Position numbers and translations under genes: made by a program
In this document: piece after piece, positions 38,303-45,320 of the stretch
Layout: each line of letters opens with the position of its first letter
Numbering within the stretch: the first letter of the stretch is position 1
Notes under the pieces: generated by a model
What the model was told of the DNA's origin: nothing
Databases searched by the model: none
What the model saw: the letters and a program-made list of their open reading frames with translations, nothing else
IMG/VR virus record: IMGVR_UViG_3300047157_000068
Location: 51,837 to 115,836 of that record
DNA length: 64,000 nt
Source: a virus
Reading direction: 5' to 3' (one strand)

Positions 38303-41119
38303 TTAGACAAATTCTCTTGGATTGTAAAATCTTATTTCTATATTACCTTGAGATATTCCTTTAGTGCTGCCAGTAAAATCTTCTTCTAGAAAATCTAGAT
38401 AAACAGCATTTTCAGTAGGTGTTAATTCCCACTCTCTAAAAAAGATTTCTGCAGGACGTACACCTTCTACTATTTCTGATCTACCATTTGCCATAACCCA
38501 CGGAAATTTACTAGAACCACATCTTGTATTTGGGTCTCCTTGTGCATGTATAAGGATTTTATATAATGCTGTTCCTCCTTGCCAAGTGAACTCACATCCT
38601 GTATCATTTGATAATTCTTGAATTGCAATTGCACCTCCTTTAGGATGACTGAAACGTGCAACATAAGATGTATAGTTTACTCCACTACCACCTGAACCAT
38701 TTGATGCTGCAGTAAGTCTACCTTGAGCATCAACTTCAATATTAGCATTTGTATAAACCCCTGGGGTAACAGATGTATTTTCTAAATCTATAGTTAATTT
38801 ATCTGTAGCAACAGTGCTTGTTGCAATTCCTACACCACCTGCTAATAAAGCTGTATCTCCATCAGCAACAACTTGTCCTGTTCCAATATCACCTGTTAAT
38901 GTCCATCCTGCAGATGAGTTTGTCCAAGGTACATTAACAACTAGTTGATTACTATCATTAAATTGAATTCCATAAGTTCTTTTCTCTACTTCAGTTACTG
39001 CCTGTGCTGCTTGTGATTGCTGAACATCACTAAATAATTTACCAATACCAAGAACAGTTGATGTCATTGTTACTACACTTGGAACAGAAGGAAATGCTTG
39101 TAAATTACCCTGTCCATCTATATAATCTGTAGCTAAACCTGCCCATGTAAAGTCTAAAGTACTATCTCCTGTATTACTACTATCATTTGTTACTGCAACA
39201 TCTAATGCATCACCTGCTGTTGTTGCTCCTATAGTTAGTACACTTGCAAAAGTAATTAGTTGAGGATTAGGATTAGTATCCATTGTAACGCCCGGTCCTG
39301 TAAACTCAAACATTCCAGAAGTAGTAGTGTTTCCTACCTTAATACTAGTTACTGTATTAACTGATACAGCACTTATTGTTAATGTTTTTTCTCCGCCTAC
39401 ACCGGTGTTAACTGAACCTGATAAACCTGAACCTATTACTACTTTATCAGTAAAATATCCTGCTGTAGTATCTGCTGAATCTATTTTAAACTTAACATCT
39501 TCTGATGAACCTGACCAAGGTACGTTTACCACTAATTGATCATCTGAATTAAATTGAACACCGTATGTTCTATCTTTAACAGTTGATACTGCCTCAGCTG
39601 GTTCAAGTTGTACTGTATCATCCCATAGTTTACCTGTTCCAGTTACCGTAGATGTCATCACTGGTACTGCTGCAGGAATAGTAGGGAATGTTTCTAAAAC
39701 ACCATCGCCTCTAACATATTGAGCTGGCACACCTTGAAAATCTAAAGTTAAAAAAGGTGTAGTAGTTGAATTTGCCACAGAAGGTACTATTGCATCTGCT
39801 ATACCTGGGGTTACATCACAATTAAAATCTGTTACTGTCCCTGTCCCTACAGAAGGGAATGTTTGTAGTGACCCTGTACCATCTATATATTGTTGTGCAG
39901 TACCTGCACCTGTAAATGTAAGAGTACCTGATCCTGTTACAGGAGATCCTGAAACAGTAAATGCAGATGGTGCTGCTAAACCAACACTAGTAACAGAACC
40001 TGATCCGCCAGATGCTGATATAGTAATGTTATTTATTCCGTCATCAAATATTGTAATATTAGCTCCAGCCACTAAATTAAGAGCTCCGGATAAACCTTGT
40101 AATGACGTTACATGAGTTGGAAAAGCAGGAATGACAGCACTAACTTGTACTGTATCATTGCCCTGATCTGTTAGTGTAATGTTATTACCAGCTTCAAGAC
40201 TTACTTTATCTAATGAACCATCAGAACCATTCAACGCTATTGCATAGTCATCAACATTAGATGCTTGACCACTTAAATCATATGTAGTATTACTTCCTGC
40301 TGCAGGTGTTGGTAAAGTGATTTCTGAAATTTCTATTTCTGTAGGGTGACCAGTTGCATCTTGAGTTATGCTTTTTATTACACTGAATGTATCACCAAAT
40401 GCTGGAGATATAGCAGTTGTATTATCAACTCTAGTTGTATCAAGATGAGTAATAGTTATTTTTTCCGGGTTACCTCCAGCTATTAATAGTGTAGTACCCA
40501 TTTTTGTTCCTCCTTCAAAAACAACTGCTTCATTGCTTTCTACAGTTCCTGTTACAAAACCATCACTAATTCTCCAACCAGTAAATAATTGGGGAAAGGT
40601 TTCTAAGTCTCCAGCACCATTAACATACTGAGTTGCATTACCTAAATAATTAAATGTAAGAATACCAGAAGTTGTAACAGGACCTCCAGAGACTGCAATT
40701 GCATTTCCATTAGTATCAGCGTCTATACTAGTAACAGTTCCAACAAACTCATCAGAACTACTTATAGTTATAGCATTAGAACCATCATCAGTTAGAGTAA
40801 TATTAGCACCAGCAACAAGCTTTACAATATCTGTGCTTGCATCTGATCCTGTAAGTATTAATTCTACATCAAGTCCACTTTGTGTACTACTATAATCATA
40901 TGTAGTATCTGTACCGGCACCAATAGCAGCTGCAAGATCATATATAGAGATTAATTCTTGTTCTAGTTTTGGCAAATATGCCATAACATTTAAGTTACTA
41001 TCTTGTTTAGTTGATAGAATTAAGTAATCTTCCTTACCATCTGTATTAAGATCATATGGTTTTGGTGCGTATTTCTTTTTGGAAAATAATCCAATTACGT
41101 CTTGCAGTAGTGAACCCAT
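38303..41119 (-). CDS. Repetitive virion fibre protein
   Basis: 938 residues. An N-terminal peptide MGSLLQDVIGLFSKKKYAPK resembles those of the flanking fibres. The body consists of recurring modules. AGxNITLTDxG...ITIS appears at least three times, and QY(V/I)xGxGxLETFP-type segments four times (QYVNGAGDLETFP, QYIDGTGSLQTFP, QYVRGDGVLETFP, DYIDGQGNLQAFP). A longer GIGKL...RTYGxQFNxxxQLVVNVPW unit appears twice. Such trimeric beta modules are typical of tail fibres. The C-terminus (from about 830) is non-repetitive and may be the receptor-binding tip. Confidence 0.75.
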   Translation of the reverse strand: MGSLLQDVIGLFSKKKYAPKPYDLNTDGKEDYLILSTKQDSNLNVMAYLPKLEQELISIYDLAAAIGAGTDTTYDYSSTQSGLDVELILTGSDASTDIVKLVAGANITLTDDGSNAITISSSDEFVGTVTSIDADTNGNAIAVSGGPVTTSGILTFNYLGNATQYVNGAGDLETFPQLFTGWRISDGFVTGTVESNEAVVFEGGTKMGTTLLIAGGNPEKITITHLDTTRVDNTTAISPAFGDTFSVIKSITQDATGHPTEIEISEITLPTPAAGSNTTYDLSGQASNVDDYAIALNGSDGSLDKVSLEAGNNITLTDQGNDTVQVSAVIPAFPTHVTSLQGLSGALNLVAGANITIFDDGINNITISASGGSGSVTSVGLAAPSAFTVSGSPVTGSGTLTFTGAGTAQQYIDGTGSLQTFPSVGTGTVTDFNCDVTPGIADAIVPSVANSTTTPFLTLDFQGVPAQYVRGDGVLETFPTIPAAVPVMTSTVTGTGKLWDDTVQLEPAEAVSTVKDRTYGVQFNSDDQLVVNVPWSGSSEDVKFKIDSADTTAGYFTDKVVIGSGLSGSVNTGVGGEKTLTISAVSVNTVTSIKVGNTTTSGMFEFTGPGVTMDTNPNPQLITFASVLTIGATTAGDALDVAVTNDSSNTGDSTLDFTWAGLATDYIDGQGNLQAFPSVPSVVTMTSTVLGIGKLFSDVQQSQAAQAVTEVEKRTYGIQFNDSNQLVVNVPWTNSSAGWTLTGDIGTGQVVADGDTALLAGGVGIATSTVATDKLTIDLENTSVTPGVYTNANIEVDAQGRLTAASNGSGGSGVNYTSYVARFSHPKGGAIAIQELSNDTGCEFTWQGGTALYKILIHAQGDPNTRCGSSKFPWVMANGRSEIVEGVRPAEIFFREWELTPTENAVYLDFLEEDFTGSTKGISQGNIEIRFYNPREFV

Positions 41120-41133
41120 TGTTTTTTATTTTA

Positions 41134-41346
41134 TTATTTGCAGTATCCTTTTTTAAAAGCAGCAGACTGCACCGGCTCTTTAGCTCTGGTAGACTTTTGC
41201 TTCGGATTCAAACTTGTTTTTTTAGCTAATTTAATTCTTGCTTCAACCTTTTTTCTATTCTTTTTTTGCTGTATAGCTTGTGGAATAGATGTAGGGTTAT
41301 AGTAACCATTAGTTACTTCTTTTTTTATTGGTAATGATTTTGCCAT
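41134..41346 (-). CDS. Small basic protein, 70 residues
   Basis: Very Lys-rich (IQQKKNRKKVEARIKLAKKT, LNPKQKSTRAKEPVQSAAFK). It lies between two fibre-related genes; virion-associated nucleic-acid binding is a guess. It begins 2 bases after the restored stop of the preceding gene. Confidence 0.5.
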   Translation of the reverse strand: MAKSLPIKKEVTNGYYNPTSIPQAIQQKKNRKKVEARIKLAKKTSLNPKQKSTRAKEPVQSAAFKKGYCK

Positions 41347-41348
41347 GA

Positions 41349-41655
41349 TTATTTCTTTTTAGATTTACTACTACCACCATACCCAAGGGCTCTCATGCTA
41401 GCAATATTTTTTTCTGTCTTGTTCTGTTTTGAACTTAGGTCTAAAAAAAGTACTTTCTTTAGCATCAAGCTCTCTTACAAGTTGATTGTCACTTTTGTTT
41501 GGTAAACTGTCATATACATTAGTTACATCACCACCTGCCATATAGCCTAATAGACCACCACCTCTAGAGTATACATCCATTTTCATTCTATTTGTTGGTA
41601 CAAAAGCATCTCCATCACCTTTAGTACCACCTTTTCCGTATTTCTTTTTCATCAT
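41349..41655 (-). CDS. Hypothetical virion-block protein, frame change in A7 run
   Basis: Start at 41655 (MMKKKYGKGGTKGDGDAFVP region), because codons before it overlap the upstream holin-like gene. As read, it stops at 41398 with ...EQDRKKYC. If the A7 run (T7 at 41407-41413 on the plus strand) had six A's, it would continue RKNIASMRALGYGGSSKSKK and stop at 41349, 2 bases before the next ATG, a natural operon junction. Gly-rich and basic. Not recognised. Confidence 0.5.
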
Positions 41656-41662
41656 TTTTAAT

Positions 41663-42127
41663 TTATTTATTACTAATTGCTTTAAATTTTTCAGCTCCCC
41701 TTGAACCAAAGTAAGCTACATATACTGTTATTAATAATGACTTTAATAGGTCTACCCATACTGAGTCTACTTTAAAGTCAATTTCAGAACTGTCCAATAG
41801 CATAAATATTACCATTGATATAGTTAAAAATATCAAGGTCATTGGTCTCGTATTTTTACTAAGCCAAGAATCAGAACTCATATCACTAACCCAACGCTTG
41901 CTTACTTCTTGCATTTCAACCATATCTTGCTCTAATAACTTTAAAGCAGTCTCTTTATCTACTGGAGATAAAGCTGGTTCTTTTTCTATTAAAGATTTAA
42001 CCATACCTAAAACACCTGCATCAGGAAGTAACTCCCCGGCAAGACCAAGTATACTAGGGACTTTCTTTGTAAGGAATTGTCCTACTTTAGTATCTTTAAA
42101 TTTCTTTTTAGGTTTTTTATCACTCAT
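41663..42127 (-). CDS. Holin-like membrane protein (3TM holin type)
   Basis: 154 residues. A charged cytoplasmic front with a central helix, then SDSWLSKNTRPMTLIFLTIS leading into two transmembrane helices (about 103-119 and 132-148: TLIFLTISMVIFMLLD; LLKSLLITVYVAYFGSR). The S-x-x-x-R-P lead before the membrane part is characteristic of the 3TM holin/GTA holin family. It could release the endolysin; a second holin candidate lies at 47120. Confidence 0.65.
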   Translation of the reverse strand: MSDKKPKKKFKDTKVGQFLTKKVPSILGLAGELLPDAGVLGMVKSLIEKEPALSPVDKETALKLLEQDMVEMQEVSKRWVSDMSSDSWLSKNTRPMTLIFLTISMVIFMLLDSSEIDFKVDSVWVDLLKSLLITVYVAYFGSRGAEKFKAISNK

Positions 42128-42136
42128 CTTTTTAGT

Positions 42137-43330
42137 TTAAGGGTATATTCTTATTTCTAATGGTGTATCAAGTAAAATACTATCATCTGCTATAGCTGTG
42201 TTTTCAACTAAATTAGTAGTGATAGTAAAACTATTTCCAGTTACACCAATAATATTAGCAATGTTTGGATGATTTTTAAATACTTGTGCAATGTTTATAG
42301 TCACTTTACTTGGATCAACTGATGTTGACCAAGTTGCAGTATAGCGTCCAACGCTAGGTCTTGACCATGATAAGGTTCTTCCTGTATCATTATAAATGAC
42401 ATTCTCTGTAGGTGCACTGTTACCTAGCTGAGTTACTTGAGATACATATGCCTCATAGTAATGAGATAATCCCATAGCCACAGACTTAGGATTAGCTGTT
42501 GTACCTAAAGGAACACCGGTTATAACTTCTACACCATTGCTTCCCCACATTAAAACATTATCTGATTCAGATACAGAAAAACCTGGACCTGCTCCACCTG
42601 GGTTTTCATCATATACATTAAAGGTAGTCATACCACCACCAGAAGATATTGTTACTTCATTTGAGCCATTATCTGTTATTGATACATTACTTCCTGCAAA
42701 AAGCTTTACATTGCTTAATGATCCATCTGAACCATCAAGTTTTAAGTTTACATGCTGAGGTCCTCCAGTTGTTTGACCTGCACTTGAAAGGGTATAAGTC
42801 ACACCACCAGATGAAACACCATTGATTATTATTTCATTTGTTGTCTCAGTTAAAGTAATATTAGAACCTGCCAATAAAGATTTAAAGTTTAGAGTTTCCC
42901 CTACTTTGTCTTTCCATATACCAAGTCCTGATCCTACATTAGCTGCTAAATTAGGTTCTCCTTCTGTATCAATTTCTACATAATTATCATCAGCTGACTG
43001 AGCCAAAGTTAAATTAGGGCTCATAGATTTTAGTGTACGGAAATAAACAGTACATTCACCTGTGTCAGGATCAACTTCTGTTTTTTGATATACAGTTGCA
43101 GTATCTCCTTTAGGAACCTCCGGTGTGTTTTTATGATCACATCCTGCTCCTTCAACTTTAAAGTCTGATATCTTAATTAATTTAACTGCTTTATAAGGTA
43201 TAGGAGATGCTACACCAGTCATATCAGGTTGCTCATTCCATTTACCTAATACTAGCACATCATTCTTTTCTGCTACTTTAGAGTATTTTCCTTGTCTAAT
43301 TAAACTTAATATGTCAGTTAAAATATTCAT
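42137..43330 (-). CDS. Virion fibre protein, short form
   Basis: 397 residues. The N-terminal peptide MNILTDILSLIRQGKYSKVA parallels those of the 938- and 1,057-residue fibres. The middle carries two copies of the AGSNITLTE/AGSNVSITDNGSNEVTIS module. The C-terminal third (DENPGGAGPGFSVSESDNVL onward) is a separate beta domain. It is probably a smaller fibre or an adaptor in the same appendage. Confidence 0.7.
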   Translation of the reverse strand: MNILTDILSLIRQGKYSKVAEKNDVLVLGKWNEQPDMTGVASPIPYKAVKLIKISDFKVEGAGCDHKNTPEVPKGDTATVYQKTEVDPDTGECTVYFRTLKSMSPNLTLAQSADDNYVEIDTEGEPNLAANVGSGLGIWKDKVGETLNFKSLLAGSNITLTETTNEIIINGVSSGGVTYTLSSAGQTTGGPQHVNLKLDGSDGSLSNVKLFAGSNVSITDNGSNEVTISSGGGMTTFNVYDENPGGAGPGFSVSESDNVLMWGSNGVEVITGVPLGTTANPKSVAMGLSHYYEAYVSQVTQLGNSAPTENVIYNDTGRTLSWSRPSVGRYTATWSTSVDPSKVTINIAQVFKNHPNIANIIGVTGNSFTITTNLVENTAIADDSILLDTPLEIRIYP

Positions 43331-43333
43331 ATC

Positions 43334-43552
43334 TTATTTACCATCATAGGACCAGCCGCCCATTTTATATTTTTGTTTTTTTGACTTTCCGTCTCTGCCT
43401 TGTACAACTCTTTCTGTTTCAACACCCTTGCGCATTTTTTCTTGTACTGAACCTAGCATCATGTCTTCTAATTCACCACCTGTTCTTAATAACATCTTGC
43501 TTTTTTGCCTAGATATTTTTTGCTTTGGTAAACACGGTCTTTTTTTTGCCAT
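43334..43552 (-). CDS. Small basic protein, 72 residues
   Basis: Lys/Arg/Gly-rich (KKRPCLPKQKISRQKSKMLL, VVQGRDGKSKKQKYKMGGWS). Soluble, not recognised. Directly upstream of the short fibre gene in the operon. Confidence 0.5.
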   Translation of the reverse strand: MAKKRPCLPKQKISRQKSKMLLRTGGELEDMMLGSVQEKMRKGVETERVVQGRDGKSKKQKYKMGGWSYDGK

Positions 43553-43563
43553 CTTATTTTAAT

Positions 43564-43710
43564 TTATATATCCAATGTAAACGTTACAAAGAATAAGTAC
43601 ACTTTCACTGTTGAATAATCAAACTCAGCATCTGGTTGTATAAACTCCCATCCTAATGCTAATCTATTATGTGGCCAATGAAATGCTATTTCTAATTGCC
43701 AATCACCCAT
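43564..43710 (-). CDS. Small hypothetical protein, 48 residues
   Basis: MGDWQLEIAFHWPHNRLALG followed by WEFIQPDAEFDYSTVKVYLF and FVTFTLDI: an aromatic beta-rich micro-protein. Its ATG overlaps the TAA of the preceding gene (TAATG), supporting coupled translation. No known function. Confidence 0.5.
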   Translation of the reverse strand: MGDWQLEIAFHWPHNRLALGWEFIQPDAEFDYSTVKVYLFFVTFTLDI

Positions 43711-43811
43711 TATATTTTACTTTTAGTTTTTTTACAAAGTCCTTGACGGCAATGTCCTAAACAGACTTTACCTTTTGTGACCCACTGTATTAACAAACAA
43801 ATTTGTCTCAT
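43710..43811 (-). CDS. Cysteine-rich micro-protein, 33 residues
   Basis: MRQICLLIQWVTKGKVCLGH then CRQGLCKKTKSKI: four Cys (5, 17, 21, 26) that could hold one zinc. It overlaps the upstream gene by ATGA and the downstream gene by TAATG, which makes chance less likely. Confidence 0.4.
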   Translation of the reverse strand: MRQICLLIQWVTKGKVCLGHCRQGLCKKTKSKI

Positions 43812-44068
43812 TTTTTAACTGCCTTTTTTTTAGGTGCTCTTTTTTTAGTTTTACCTGCAACTGCTTTAGGTACATGACCTAACTGATTGCCAACCTCTTT
43901 AATTGCTCTACCTACATCAGCTAATTCATTAGCTGTGAGCTTATATCTTTTTACAATTTCAAGTAAAGTCTTTTCAGCTTTCTCATCAATTGTAGTCTTT
44001 GACCAAACAGCTCTCCAAGAATCTTGTAAGCTGTATGTCCAAATGACATGTATGATTTTTTTAAACAT
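43808..44068 (-). CDS. Hypothetical protein with lysine-rich tail, 86 residues
   Basis: First gene of the minus-strand fibre block. A hydrophobic/aromatic front (FKKIIHVIWTYSLQDSWRAV), a helical middle and a tail of Lys/Ala/Arg (KTKKRAPKKKAVKK) like a histone tail. It may be membrane- or DNA-associated. Its promoter should lie in 44069-44328. Confidence 0.5.
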   Translation of the reverse strand: MFKKIIHVIWTYSLQDSWRAVWSKTTIDEKAEKTLLEIVKRYKLTANELADVGRAIKEVGNQLGHVPKAVAGKTKKRAPKKKAVKK

Positions 44069-44097
44069 AATTAGTTTTTTAAAAGTACTATATGAAT

Positions 44098-44186
44098 AAT
44101 ATACAAATTTTGTGTCACTTAACCAACTGATTAAGATATATAAATCTTATCTTTGTGTTGCTTACTGATAACAATATACAAATTTT
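44098..44186. repeat. Direct repeat AATATACAAATTTT (two copies)
   Basis: Identical 14-base copies at 44098-44111 and 44173-44186, 75 bases apart, in the divergent region between the fibre block and the RNR genes. The left copy lies 30 bases upstream of the minus-strand gene start. Candidate operator or phage-specific promoter element. Confidence 0.45.
44148..44155 (+). promoter_or_regulatory. TATCTTTG promoter element for the RNR genes
   Basis: TATCTTTG matches TAnnTTTG and the octamers at 11521, 21352 and 29152. A start here gives a leader of about 165 bases before nrdB. The -33 element is not clear. Confidence 0.5.
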
Positions 44187-44276
44187 AACTTAGTTAAAAT
44201 AAATATAATGGTCTATAAAAAGTGATAGTTCTCTTTTATATCTCAGTTACATTTAGTAAATTAAATACATCCAGTG

Positions 44277-44308
44277 GCCGCATTTTCTTTTTGAGAATGG
44301 GGCTTTTT
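44277..44308 (+). terminator. Terminator-like hairpin in the nrdB leader (attenuator candidate)
   Basis: GCCGCATTTTC (44277-44287) pairs with GAGAATGGGGC (44293-44303), ten of eleven positions with one G-U, followed by TTTTT. It lies 20 bases before the nrdB ATG and downstream of the promoter element, so it would stop transcription before the gene unless antagonised. Confidence 0.6.
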
Positions 44309-44328
44309 AATCCTTAATAAATAACCTT

Positions 44329-45309
44329 ATGAACAAAGACATCTTTAAACCCAGAGTAAACATACTGCCTTATGAGTATCCACAACTATTAGCATACAAA
44401 GACGCAATTAGGCATTCCTACTGGATTGATACAGAATTTAATTTTACAGAAGACATACAAGACTTTAAAGTCACTATATCAAATGAAGAAAAAGATGTCA
44501 TTAAAAAGACAATGCTTGCAATTGCTCAAATAGAAGTAAATGTAAAAACTTTTTGGGGAGATCTTTATAAGAGAATGCCAATCACAGAAGTAGGTGATGT
44601 AGGCTTTACTTTTGCTGAGTCAGAAGTAAGACACAAAGATGCTTATGCTAGGCTACTTAGAATACTAGGATTAGAAAAAGAATTTCAATCAGTAGTTGAA
44701 GTACCTGCAATAGAGGGTAGACTAAAGTATTTAAAGAAGTACTTAGATGGTACACGTTCTAGAGACAATAAAATGTATACTAAATCTGTATTGCTATTCT
44801 CTTTATTTATAGAGCACGTAAGCTTGTTTAGTCAGTTCTTAATTATGATGAGCTTTAACAAAGAAAAGAATGTACTTAAAGGTATATCTAATGTTGTTGA
44901 GGCTACTAGTAAAGAAGAGGAAATACATGGTAACTTTGGAGCAGAGTTAATTAACATAATCAAAAGAGAAAATCCAGAATGGTTTGATAAAGAATTTGAA
45001 GATTTGATCTACTCTGCATGCATGAAAGCTTATAGTGCAGAGTGTGGTATACTTGATTGGATCTTTGAGAAAGGAGAACTTAGTTTTCTACCTAAAGAAA
45101 CAATACAACATTTTATAAGAAACAGATTCAACAACTCTTTAGAAAAGATAGGTATGAAACCAATCTTTGAAGTTGATCAAGAAATATTAAAAGCAGTAGA
45201 ATGGTTTGATATTGAGATAACTGGCACCAAAGAAGGAGACTTCTTTTACAAAAAGAGTGTTGACTATAACAAGAAAAGCAAAAGCATCACAGTTGATGAT
45301 TTATTTTAA
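44329..45309 (+). CDS. nrdB: Ribonucleotide reductase class I, small subunit (NrdB)
   Basis: 326 residues. It holds the di-metal site and tyrosyl radical that drive ribonucleotide reduction. Metal ligands are visible in FAESEVRHKDAYARL (E, H, and the radical Tyr four residues after His) and KEEEIHGNFG (E, H). The C-terminal tail SKSITVDDLF is the peptide that docks on the large subunit. It forms an operon with nrdA 12 bases downstream. The enzyme supplies dNTPs for phage DNA synthesis. The unpaired position near the virion genes suggests separate regulation through the long leader. Confidence 0.92.
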   Translation: MNKDIFKPRVNILPYEYPQLLAYKDAIRHSYWIDTEFNFTEDIQDFKVTISNEEKDVIKKTMLAIAQIEVNVKTFWGDLYKRMPITEVGDVGFTFAESEVRHKDAYARLLRILGLEKEFQSVVEVPAIEGRLKYLKKYLDGTRSRDNKMYTKSVLLFSLFIEHVSLFSQFLIMMSFNKEKNVLKGISNVVEATSKEEEIHGNFGAELINIIKRENPEWFDKEFEDLIYSACMKAYSAECGILDWIFEKGELSFLPKETIQHFIRNRFNNSLEKIGMKPIFEVDQEILKAVEWFDIEITGTKEGDFFYKKSVDYNKKSKSITVDDLF

Positions 45310-45320
45310 AAACAAAACCA

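Noticed and set aside
44098-44186. NrdR boxes upstream of nrdB
   Set aside because: The AATATACAAATTTT repeats are not the palindromic NrdR consensus, and their 75-base spacing does not match the usual short, helical-phase spacing of paired boxes.
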